A DNA stretch of 13,499 nucleotides, taken from assembly GCA_900547945.1 (NCBI GenBank), contig URIT01000092.1, positions 1 to 13,499 on the forward strand, written 5' to 3'. The notes beneath the pieces are model-generated. The model worked only from the letters and a program-made list of their open reading frames with translations, did not search any database and was not told the origin of the DNA. Numbering within the stretch: the first letter of the stretch is position 1; the number at the start of each line of letters is the position of its first letter. This document shows positions 1 through 7,000 of this stretch, piece by piece. Position numbers and translations under genes: made by a program. This DNA is from an uncultured bacterium. Its GTDB lineage: Bacteria > Verrucomicrobiota > Kiritimatiellia > RFP12 > UBA1067.

Positions 1-55
1 ACGCCGTTTTGCGTCCGAGAAATCAGGGCCTATTCAAAAAATCGGGATAAGGGTG

Positions 56-285
56 TTCCCGTAACTTCCCTGCCCGCCTGTCAGGATCTGCATTCCCGTA
101 ACCTCCCTGTCCGCCTCTCAAGATCTGCATTCCCGTAACTTCCCTGCCCGCCTCTCAAGATCTACATTTCCGTAACTTCCCTGTCCGCCTCTCAAGATCT
201 GCATTCCCGTAACTTCCCTGCCCGCCTTTCAAGATCTACACTTCCGTAACTTCCCTGTCCGCCTCTCAAGATCTGCATTCCCGTG
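56..285. repeat. Tandem array of a 37-bp unit, about six copies, with a two-unit (74-bp) higher-order pattern
   Basis: Copies begin at 61, 98, 135, 172, 209 and 246, exactly 37 bp apart, and a further start at 283 breaks off after two bases. Each unit begins gtaac(t/c)tccctg, continues with (c/t)ccgcctctcaagatct and ends near cattccc. Units 1, 3 and 5 carry tgcccg while units 2, 4 and 6 carry tgtccg. Units 3 and 5 end in tacatttcc or tacacttcc, while units 2, 4 and 6 end in tgcattccc. Units 4 and 6 are identical. Copies are contiguous without spacers, and 37 is not a multiple of three, so this is neither CRISPR nor a coding repeat. Function unknown. Confidence 0.95.
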
Positions 286-334
286 CGAGGCGCGGGCGGC
301 GGGCGACACGGCCCACGCCCATCAAAAAGCATCG

Positions 335-358
335 CGGGCGCCCTTCGCCCGGTTTTTT
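335..358 (+). terminator. Intrinsic (rho-independent) terminator
   Basis: A perfect 6-bp GC stem, CGGGCG at 335-340 and CGCCCG at 346-351, encloses the loop CCCTT. It is followed by one G and six T (353-358). This is the classic + strand terminator layout. No + strand gene is seen before it in the window, so it would end a transcript entering from the left and insulate the decarboxylase genes. On the - strand the T run is separated from the stem by six bases, so termination in that direction is less likely. Confidence 0.7.
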
Positions 359-368
359 GACGAGCCCA

Positions 369-416
369 TGATTCAAACGAAAAAATCTTGATATAACCAT
401 CAATTGCAACTTTTGG
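369..416 (+). promoter_or_regulatory. AT-rich island, possible promoter for the decarboxylase genes
   Basis: This short AT-rich stretch sits just after the terminator in otherwise GC-rich DNA. TATAAC at 392-397 resembles a -10 box, but no convincing -35 lies 16-18 bp before it. TTGATA at 388-393 could be a -35, but nothing like a -10 follows at the right distance. The position between an upstream terminator and the first gene is the main argument. Confidence 0.25.
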
Positions 417-723
417 CACGACCCGCACGACGGCAAAGGCCCGGTGCGCGAAGAACCCGCCGCCGCCCTCGGCGCGGGACGTCAAAACAGGACCGGCGTG
501 CGATTTCACTTCGGAACGTGCCTGTGGCGGGAGGGCCGCAGACACGGCAGCACAGGCCGGGCCCACGCCCCACCGCGTCCCGCGCCAACTATTTTCGCCA
601 CGGTGAACCTGCGCGGCGCGGACGCGCATTTACCTGTGAAAAGACCGACATCTAGACCTTCCCAACGGCATCTTCGTGGACGCCGCCGGGAACAAAAAGA
701 AAAACGTGCAAAAGGAGAACGAA
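417..723 (+). other. Gene-free leader region before the decarboxylase genes
   Basis: About 300 bases of GC-rich DNA without a credible gene. The open frames crossing it are Arg/Pro/Ala-rich with no start signal and look like chance frames. A purine-rich stretch at 691-722 ends in the Shine-Dalgarno sequence of the next gene. The frame of that gene stays open back to a stop at 637-639, with a possible GTG at 676, but no ribosome-binding site supports that earlier start. No riboswitch or other known leader was recognised. Confidence 0.5.
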
Positions 724-1149
724 ATGGCCATTATGGGTCAGGGTCTCGTGCTCATGATCGCGGGCATGGGGATTGTCTACGTGTTCCTGTATGTCCTTAT
801 CCTCATCTCGGAGGGCGCCAGCCGGATCGTCTCGAGATTCGACGACCTCGTGCCGGACGAAGCGCCGCGCAAGAAGACGCGCGCGGCCGTGCCCGCCCCG
901 GCGAACGCCTCCGCCGCCGCGCCCCGTCCCGCCGCCGGCGGACAGCCCGTCAAGGCCCCCGTCCCCGGCACGGTGCTGCGCGTTTCGGTCACGGACGGCC
1001 AGGCCGTCAGCGAGGGCGACGAGATCCTCGTCATGGACGTCATGAAGATGGAGACCCCGGTCACCGCCCCCTGCGCGGGCGCGGTGTCGGTGCAGGTGGC
1101 CGTGATGGACAAGGTGGCGACGGGCGACACGCTCGCCATGATCGCGTAA
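724..1149 (+). CDS. Na+-translocating decarboxylase gamma subunit fused to a biotin carrier domain
   Basis: This 141-residue protein joins two parts usually found on separate chains. Residues 1-30 form a single membrane segment starting MAIMGQGLVLMIAGMGIVYV, typical of OadG/MmdD-like gamma or delta subunits that hold the complex together at the membrane. A Pro/Ala-rich linker covers about residues 55-75. The C-terminal part, about 75-141, is a biotinyl domain with the motif VMKMET; the biotinylated lysine is K108. The start is set by AAAGGAG at 711-717, six bases before ATG 724. The stop at 1147-1149 is part of the TAAGGAGG that serves the next gene, so the two are co-translated. A biotin domain not carried on the alpha chain fits methylmalonyl-CoA or glutaconyl-CoA decarboxylases at least as well as oxaloacetate decarboxylase, so the substrate is open. 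The alpha subunit is not in the window. Confidence 0.85.
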   Translation: MAIMGQGLVLMIAGMGIVYVFLYVLILISEGASRIVSRFDDLVPDEAPRKKTRAAVPAPANASAAAPRPAAGGQPVKAPVPGTVLRVSVTDGQAVSEGDEILVMDVMKMETPVTAPCAGAVSVQVAVMDKVATGDTLAMIA

Positions 1150-1160
1150 GGAGGCGGAAG

Positions 1161-2642
1161 ATGATGAAGAAATTTCTGATGGCCCTTCTCGTTCTGGCCG
1201 GCGCGCTCGGCGCGCAGGCGGACGGCGACTGGCGGACGACGCTCGGCAAGGTGTGGAATCTCGGCGGCGACACGGGCATCGCCGGCTTCCTCCAGAAAGA
1301 GGCGCCCGCCTACCTCACGGGCAACTTCGCGGAGGCGGACCGCCCCGAGGCCAAGCCCCTCACGGCGAACCGCAACGGCTACTGGGACAAGGACCTGAAG
1401 TGGCACGGCGGCTACTTCGACGACACGGGCGCCTTCGTCGCCGGGCACGCGGTCAAGACGCTCTTCGGCATGTCCTACGGCGTGGGGCAGCTCATCATGA
1501 TCCCGATCTGCCTCATCCTCCTCTACCTCGCGATCGTGAAGGGCTTCGAACCGCTCCTCCTCCTGCCCATCGGTTTCGGCGGCCTCCTCGCGAACTGCCC
1601 GCTTTCGGGCATCACGACGCCCGCGATGATGCACGACGGCGTGGTCTCGTTCCTCGCGAGCGGCATCCCGGTGATGTCCGGCGGCATTGTGGAACCGGGC
1701 GGCTTCCTGCACTACTTCTTCCGCTTCGGCATCGACACGGGCGTCTTCCCGATCATGATCTTCATGGGCGTCGGGGCGATGACGGACTTCGGTCCGCTGA
1801 TCGCGAACCCCAAGTCGGCCCTCCTCGGCGGCGCCGCGCAGCTCGGCATCTTCTTCGCCCTCTTCGGCGCGCTCGGCCTCGCCGCCGTCTTCCCGGACCT
1901 CGGCTTCGGCCTCCGGGAGGCAAGCTCCATCGGCATCATCGGCGGCGCGGACGGCCCGACGGCCATCTGGCTCACCTCCCGCCTCGCCCCGGACCTCCTC
2001 GGCGCCATCGCGGTGGCGGCCTATTCCTACATGGCCCTCGTGCCGATCATCCAGCCGCCGATCATGAAGGCCCTCACCACGAAGGAGGAACGCCTCATCC
2101 GCATGCCCCAGCTGCGCGAAGTGACAAAGATCGAGAAGATCTGCTTCCCGCTCATCGTGCTGCTCCTCTGCGCGTTCCTCCTGCCGTCGGCCGTGCCGCT
2201 CATCGGCGCCTTGATGCTCGGCAACCTCGCCCGTGAGGTCGGCCCCTCCGTCTCCCGCATCGCGGACACGATGGCCAACGCGCTCATCAACATCGTCACG
2301 ATCATGCTCGGCCTCTCGGTCGGCTCGAAGCTCGCGTGCGAGAAGTTCCTCTCCGGCCAGACCCTCGCGATCCTCGCGCTCGGCCTCTGCGCGTTCTGCG
2401 TCGGGACGGCGGGCGGCGTCGTCATGGCGAAGATCATGAACCTCGTCTCGAAGGAGAAGATCAACCCGCTCATCGGCTCGGCGGGCGTCTCGGCCGTCCC
2501 GATGGCCGCGCGCGTCTCAAACAAGGTCGCGCGCGACGACGACCCGGCGAACTTCGTCCTCATGCAAGCGATGGGCCCGAACGTCTCGGGCGTCATCGGC
2601 TCCGCCGTCGTCGCGGGCGTCCTCTACACGCTCTGCCGTTAG
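1161..2642 (+). CDS. oadB: Na+-translocating decarboxylase beta subunit (OadB/MmdB/GcdB family)
   Basis: This 493-residue integral membrane subunit decarboxylates carboxybiotin and couples the reaction to Na+ export. The family core from about residue 110 is strongly conserved. IIGGADGPTAIWL contains the Na+-site aspartate (D264, equivalent to D203 in Klebsiella OadB), and AAYSYMALVPIIQPPIM contains Y290 (Y229). NPLIGSAGVSAVPMAARVSN carries N435, G439, S444 and R451, matching the known N373, G377, S382 and R389. It starts with a signal-peptide-like segment, MMKKFLMALLVLAGALGAQA, then about 75 hydrophilic residues before the first core membrane helix. Typical OadB is about 430 residues and lacks this extension. 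The start follows a perfect TAAGGAGG at 1147-1154. The gene symbol names the family; the substrate could be methylmalonyl-CoA or another acyl-CoA. Its stop codon overlaps the stop of the opposing gene. Confidence 0.93.
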   Translation: MMKKFLMALLVLAGALGAQADGDWRTTLGKVWNLGGDTGIAGFLQKEAPAYLTGNFAEADRPEAKPLTANRNGYWDKDLKWHGGYFDDTGAFVAGHAVKTLFGMSYGVGQLIMIPICLILLYLAIVKGFEPLLLLPIGFGGLLANCPLSGITTPAMMHDGVVSFLASGIPVMSGGIVEPGGFLHYFFRFGIDTGVFPIMIFMGVGAMTDFGPLIANPKSALLGGAAQLGIFFALFGALGLAAVFPDLGFGLREASSIGIIGGADGPTAIWLTSRLAPDLLGAIAVAAYSYMALVPIIQPPIMKALTTKEERLIRMPQLREVTKIEKICFPLIVLLLCAFLLPSAVPLIGALMLGNLAREVGPSVSRIADTMANALINIVTIMLGLSVGSKLACEKFLSGQTLAILALGLCAFCVGTAGGVVMAKIMNLVSKEKINPLIGSAGVSAVPMAARVSNKVARDDDPANFVLMQAMGPNVSGVIGSAVVAGVLYTLCR

Positions 2643-3784
2643 CGGCGGCGCAACCGCCAGTAGGCGGCCATCACGTGCGCGGCGCGGCAGACGCCGCTGC
2701 GCGCGAGGTCCTGGCGCCGGACGGTTTCCGAGACGAAGGCGGCGAGTTCCGCCCGGTCCGGGATCTCCGGCGCCATCAGCTGCGTGAGGGCGAGTTCGCC
2801 GTCCCAGCACATCCCGTACGGCGGCTTCGCGGGGTTCGCCCCCTTCGCCCGCCGCCGCGCGTGGTCGGCGAACGCCGCCATCGCCGCCTTGATCTTCGCG
2901 ACGCGCGCCGGATTCCTCTCGTAGGCGAGGATCGGCTCGAAGGACGTGTTCGCCTGGAAGAGCGAATAACACGGCATCCGGCCCGCGATCTTCTGCGGCG
3001 ACATCTCCTTGATCTTGAGCGTGCGGTCGAGCGCCTCGTCGATGAACGTCTCGTAGAGGTCGCGCCAGTGCGCGTCGCCCGTCGCGAGGAAGGCCGCGCA
3101 GTAGATCATCGGCAGGCGCGCCGCCTCGTGCGGCCAGATCTCCGGCCCCCACATCGTGCAGATGCCCCGATAGTCCTTCTCCGGGCTGTCCGCCAGGCCG
3201 AAGTTCCACCCGTGCGCCGCCGTCACGCGCGCCTCCATGAACGCCGCCACTTCAGCGACACGCACGCGGTACTCCGCAACGATCTGCGGGTCGGCAAGGC
3301 CGTCCGCCGTCACGTAGCGCCAGAGGCCGTGGACCCAGTGCGTGTACTGGTCGCGGCTCGAAAGCGAGACGGTCGTCTTGTCGTCCGAGCAGAACCCCCG
3401 GCAGACGAACCCCTTGTAGCCGTGGAGGACGGCGAGGTTGAGAACGCCCTTCGCCACCTTCGCCGCCTCCTCCTTCACGGCGGGATCGCGCGTGACGGCC
3501 CACTTGTCCACGAGGCCCGAAAGCGCCGTGCCGCAGATGAGCGGCGCGTCGCCGACGCCGGGCGGGCCCCACCCGCCGGGACGCCCCTTGTACATGCGGT
3601 AGAGGTTGTTCGTCGCGTCCGGCGGCGGCAGGGACTTCCGGCTGTCGCAGCCCGTCACCACGCCCGTGCGCGGGTTCCAAGTCGTCATCGCCTGCGCCCA
3701 CCCCGCGTCCACGCGCGCGGCAAGGTCATCGCCGATCGCGAACACCGAAACAAGAAGGGAACTGAGTAAAACTGAGAATTTCAT
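2639..3784 (-). CDS. Secreted protein of unknown function, possibly an alpha-helical toroid (six-hairpin glycosidase-like)
   Basis: A 381-residue protein with an N-terminal signal peptide (MKFSVLLSSLLVSVFAIGDD), so probably exported. The body is mainly helical with recurring aromatic and acidic patches, for example DQYTHWVHGLWRY (145-157), MWGPEIWPHEAARLPMIYCA (211-230) and PPYGMCWDGELALTQL (321-336). This layout recalls (alpha/alpha) toroid carbohydrate-active enzymes, but I do not recognise a family signature and cannot name catalytic residues. The start at 3784 is chosen because GGAG lies eight bases upstream and the signal peptide begins there; the longer open frame to 3856 runs into an intergenic repeat. 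The GGAG lies in the end of that repeat. The gene is last on its strand, after the large repeat protein, and its stop TAA interlocks with the stop of the decarboxylase beta gene. A role in polysaccharide or glycan breakdown is a guess from context. Confidence 0.75.
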   Translation of the reverse strand: MKFSVLLSSLLVSVFAIGDDLAARVDAGWAQAMTTWNPRTGVVTGCDSRKSLPPPDATNNLYRMYKGRPGGWGPPGVGDAPLICGTALSGLVDKWAVTRDPAVKEEAAKVAKGVLNLAVLHGYKGFVCRGFCSDDKTTVSLSSRDQYTHWVHGLWRYVTADGLADPQIVAEYRVRVAEVAAFMEARVTAAHGWNFGLADSPEKDYRGICTMWGPEIWPHEAARLPMIYCAAFLATGDAHWRDLYETFIDEALDRTLKIKEMSPQKIAGRMPCYSLFQANTSFEPILAYERNPARVAKIKAAMAAFADHARRRAKGANPAKPPYGMCWDGELALTQLMAPEIPDRAELAAFVSETVRRQDLARSGVCRAAHVMAAYWRLRRR

Positions 3785-3787
3785 ACG

Positions 3788-3999
3788 ATAAACTCCGATG
3801 ATTAATGCTCTCACGCGGCCTACGGCTACCCTACGAAGCAAGCTTCTGCGGCGCATTCCCGTTCCGCCGGCTTAGACCGGTTTCGCAGAAGATCCAGCCA
3901 CATGACAATCACAACATAATGTCTTTTGTTTTCTCCTTGAAAAGAGGTTTGAACGTGCGAAGCGGCGAAGCGTTAGCGAGAGCATCAACCATCGGATTT
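3788..3999. repeat. Fold-back intergenic element A (about 212 bp, imperfect terminal inverted repeats)
   Basis: The left end (3790-3812, aaactccgatgattaatgct then ctc) is the reverse complement of the right end (3978-3999), apart from one extra base and two A/G differences. Inside, cttctgcg (3843-3850) is complementary to cgcagaag (3884-3891). The core ttcgcagaag-atccagccac-atgacaatcac (3882-3912) matches element B read on the opposite strand. The element fills almost all of the 217-bp gap between two - strand genes: its right end lies 2 nt from the stop of the large repeat protein, and its left end 3 nt from the ATG of the next gene. It resembles a MITE or REP-like element. No transposase is in the window. 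Confidence 0.8.
3793..3796 (-). promoter_or_regulatory. Ribosome-binding site of the 3784 gene, located inside the end of repeat element A
   Basis: Read on the - strand, the end of element A gives ATCATCGGAGTTTAT, followed by CGT and the ATG at 3784. The GGAG core is eight bases from the ATG. The same GGAGTTTAT occurs at the right end of element B (8663-8671), where no gene starts. The site therefore belongs to the repeat and has been used by this gene. Confidence 0.65.
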
Positions 4000-4001
4000 C
4001 A

Positions 4002-7000
4002 TTACCGGAGGATGAGGAAGAAGCGCCTGCGGGTCAGGAGCGTGACGACAACGGCCTCCCCGTCCACGGCCACCTCGCCGCGCAGGTCCTTGTTCGCCGT
4101 CTGGACGGGGCAACCCTCCGCCACCGTGACGGCCGCGCCGGGCTCGATGGCGGCGACGGGGATCTTCTGACCGTGCGCCAGCGCGTCCGCCCCGGCGTCC
4201 ACGACGACGCGCGCGATGACCGTCCCCGCCCCGGCGCGCAGCACGCGCGCCGCGCCAGGCGCCGCCTTGACGGCGCATGTGCCGTTTCGGACGACGCCGC
4301 CCGCGCCGACGAGCGAAACGCCCGTTTCCACGCGGCCGCCCAGATCGAGGACGCCCTCCCGCAGCACCACGTCGCCCGTCCCCCGGAAGACGGGCTTGCC
4401 GTCCGCCACGTCGGCGAGCGCCATCGTGCCCGCGCCCGTCTTCGTCACGGCGCCGTCGCCCCGGAACGGCGTCGCGAACGTGTGCGTGACGCCTTCCGCC
4501 AGCAGGACCTCCATGCCCGCGCCCGTCGCGGTGAAGCCCTGCACCTCCGGCGCGGCGAACGCCGTCTTCGCCTCGGCGCCGGAGGCGTCGGCCGTCATCT
4601 CAAGTGTGCCGCCGTCGAAGACAACCTCGACGTGCTTCTCATCCGTCGCCCCCGTGTTGAGCGATTCGATGCGCGAGGTCTGGACCTTCGAGCCCGCCGT
4701 CACGCGCAGCGTGCCCCACGCGCCGTTCTCGAAGCGGAGGCCGTGCCAGCTGTTCCCCGCGCCCGCCGTGTACGTCGCGTTGAGCAGGGCCCCGTTCGTG
4801 AGCGTCACGGCGAAGTCGCGGTAGAAGCGGTGCCCCTCCGCGTAGCCGTCGCGGTACTGCGTGACCTGCGTGTTGTCGAGGAGGAGGCGCGGATGCACCT
4901 TGTCGCTTGCGCAGCCGATGTCGAAGCCGCTCTCGAACGCGACCGTCGCATCGACCATCGTCACCGTCGGGTACACGTCGACCGTCGGCGCGCCCGCGCC
5001 GAGCTTCAGGCGGTGCGACACGTAGGCGGCCGCGCGCAGGGTCAGATACGGCGCCGCGAAGTCCGCCGCCGTCGTCCCCGTCGCCAGGACGGTCGCACGC
5101 GCCGTGCCGTCCGCCACGTAGGTGCAGTCGGCGATTTCAAGGCCGGCCTCGGCCGCAGGCGCATAGGGCGTCCCGACGAAGACCGACTGCTCGCTCTTCA
5201 CCGTCGTCGCGTCCCGTCCCGCGCCCTTCACGCGCACCGCGCCCGAGAGGATCTGCAGGCCGGCGGCGGCCACGCTGCTATTTTCCACGTTGCTCGCGTC
5301 CGGCGGCGCCGCGCCGTCCGCCGGGACGGACGCGAGGGCCGAATCCTTCGCCGGCACGCTCGCCGTGTTGAGGGCGAACGTCCCGGCGGGCTCGACGAGC
5401 GTGAGCGCGCCCGCGCCCGTCTTGACGAGGCCGCCGCCGAGGGAGTCGAAGCCGCCCGCGAACGTCAGGTCGCACGCCGTATCGACGACGACGCGCTTCT
5501 GCGCCGAGCCGCCGTCCACGGTCGCCTTCGCCGCGAACGTCCCCGGCCCCGCGCCCGTGTAGGCGAACGTGTCCGCCGCAAGGACCGCCCCCGCCGCCGC
5601 GCCGAAGTCCGCGTGCCGGACGTCGAACACGCCGCCCGCCTGCCTCCACGTCCCCCGGAACGCCGGGTTCGCCGCGCGGAACACCACGCGCCCCGCCCCC
5701 GTCTTCCGCACCGCCGTGCAGACGCTCGTGACGGGCTGCTCGAAGGTGACGACACCGCCCGCCGCGACGTCGATGACAAGCTCCGCGCCCACGAACGTGA
5801 CGGGCGCCTGGAAGGTCGCGGCGACGTTCGGGCCGACCGTCAGGCGCGTCGCCAGCGTCTGCGCCTCGGCGAAGGTCGTCGTCTCCAAAACGGACACCTC
5901 CGCCGGGCCGCCCTCCGTCACCGTGCAGACGACCGTCGTCACGCCGCCTTCGGTGCGCTGCGAAAACGCATAGCCGCGCCCGGCCGCCCACGCCTCCGGC
6001 TGGATGCGCGCGAGTTCGTCCGTCGTCAGCTCCGCCTCCAGCGTGAAGACGTCGTGGTCGCCGACTTCGGCCGGCACGTCCACAAGCACAAAGGCGTCCG
6101 GGGCGATCGAAAGCCGTCTGCCGAACTGCCGCACGTCCCGGCCGAGGACGAGCGCGCCGGCGGCGACCGCCGTCCGCGCGTGTTCGGAGGCGTTTGAGAC
6201 GACGAGCGCGCCAACCCCCTTCTTCGCAAGGAGGCCGTCCGCGCCCTCCAGATCCGTGAACGCCTGCAGGCTGATCGCCCGCACGCCCTGCGGCACGTTG
6301 ACGGTGAGACCCTTCGCGCCGAGGCGCGCCGCGTCGAGGCGGCTCAGGGCCCAATCGCCTTCGACGGCGTTCTGGACCGTGAACGTGCCGCCGTCCGCAA
6401 TGAATTCCGACGCCCCGGAACCGCCCCGGATGCTGTTCGCGACGACCTCGCCGCCCGTGAACACGAAGCGCCCTTTCGCGCCCGCGCGCTGCCCCACCAT
6501 GACCTTGGCGTCGCCGGTCGCATGGTCGCCCTTCTGCGCGAGCGCCAGCCGCCCGCCCGTCACCGTCAGGAGGGCCGGATTCCCCACCATGTTCGGGATG
6601 CCCACGGCAAGCAGCGCGGACGCCCTGACCTCGCCGCCCTCCAGCACGACCTGCGCGTTGCCGTTCGTCGCGCCAATCTCGATGGACGTGCTGGAGGCGT
6701 CATACCCGCTCACCGCATGCGTGCCGCCCGTCACGCGCAACGTGTTCGTCGGCAGCGTCCATCCCTCGGACGGGACGTTGTACGGCGGCTCGCCGCCGAC
6801 GCGCCACGTCCCGAACGTCGTCGTCCCTCCGGCGAGATTGGCCCAAGCGTTCGTGCCGTCCAGGGAGAGGCTGGACGCCGAGACGGTCCCGCCGAGGATG
6901 TCCATCCGCGCCGCACCGCCGAGGTTGTCGCCGAACTTCAAGTTGCCGGAGAGGTCGAGCGGCCCCGCGAGGCGCACCGTTCCGTTGTCGCGCACGACGA

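Noticed and set aside
56..285. CRISPR array with 37-bp repeats
   Set aside because: The copies are directly contiguous with no unique spacers, and no cas gene is present.
192..629. - strand open frame of 145 codons across the repeat array and terminator
   Set aside because: It crosses a 37-bp non-triplet repeat and a terminator, has no recognisable domain, and its composition is that of chance GC-rich sequence.
444..1160. Upstream extension of the beta subunit frame back to 444
   Set aside because: The sequence before 1161 is Arg-rich and overlaps the gamma/biotin gene in another frame. The perfect TAAGGAGG places the start at 1161.
3826..3903. 25-codon frame on the - strand inside element A (starting MWLDLLRNRSKP)
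   Set aside because: It has no Shine-Dalgarno site, and the matching region of element B does not keep the frame, so it is probably chance.
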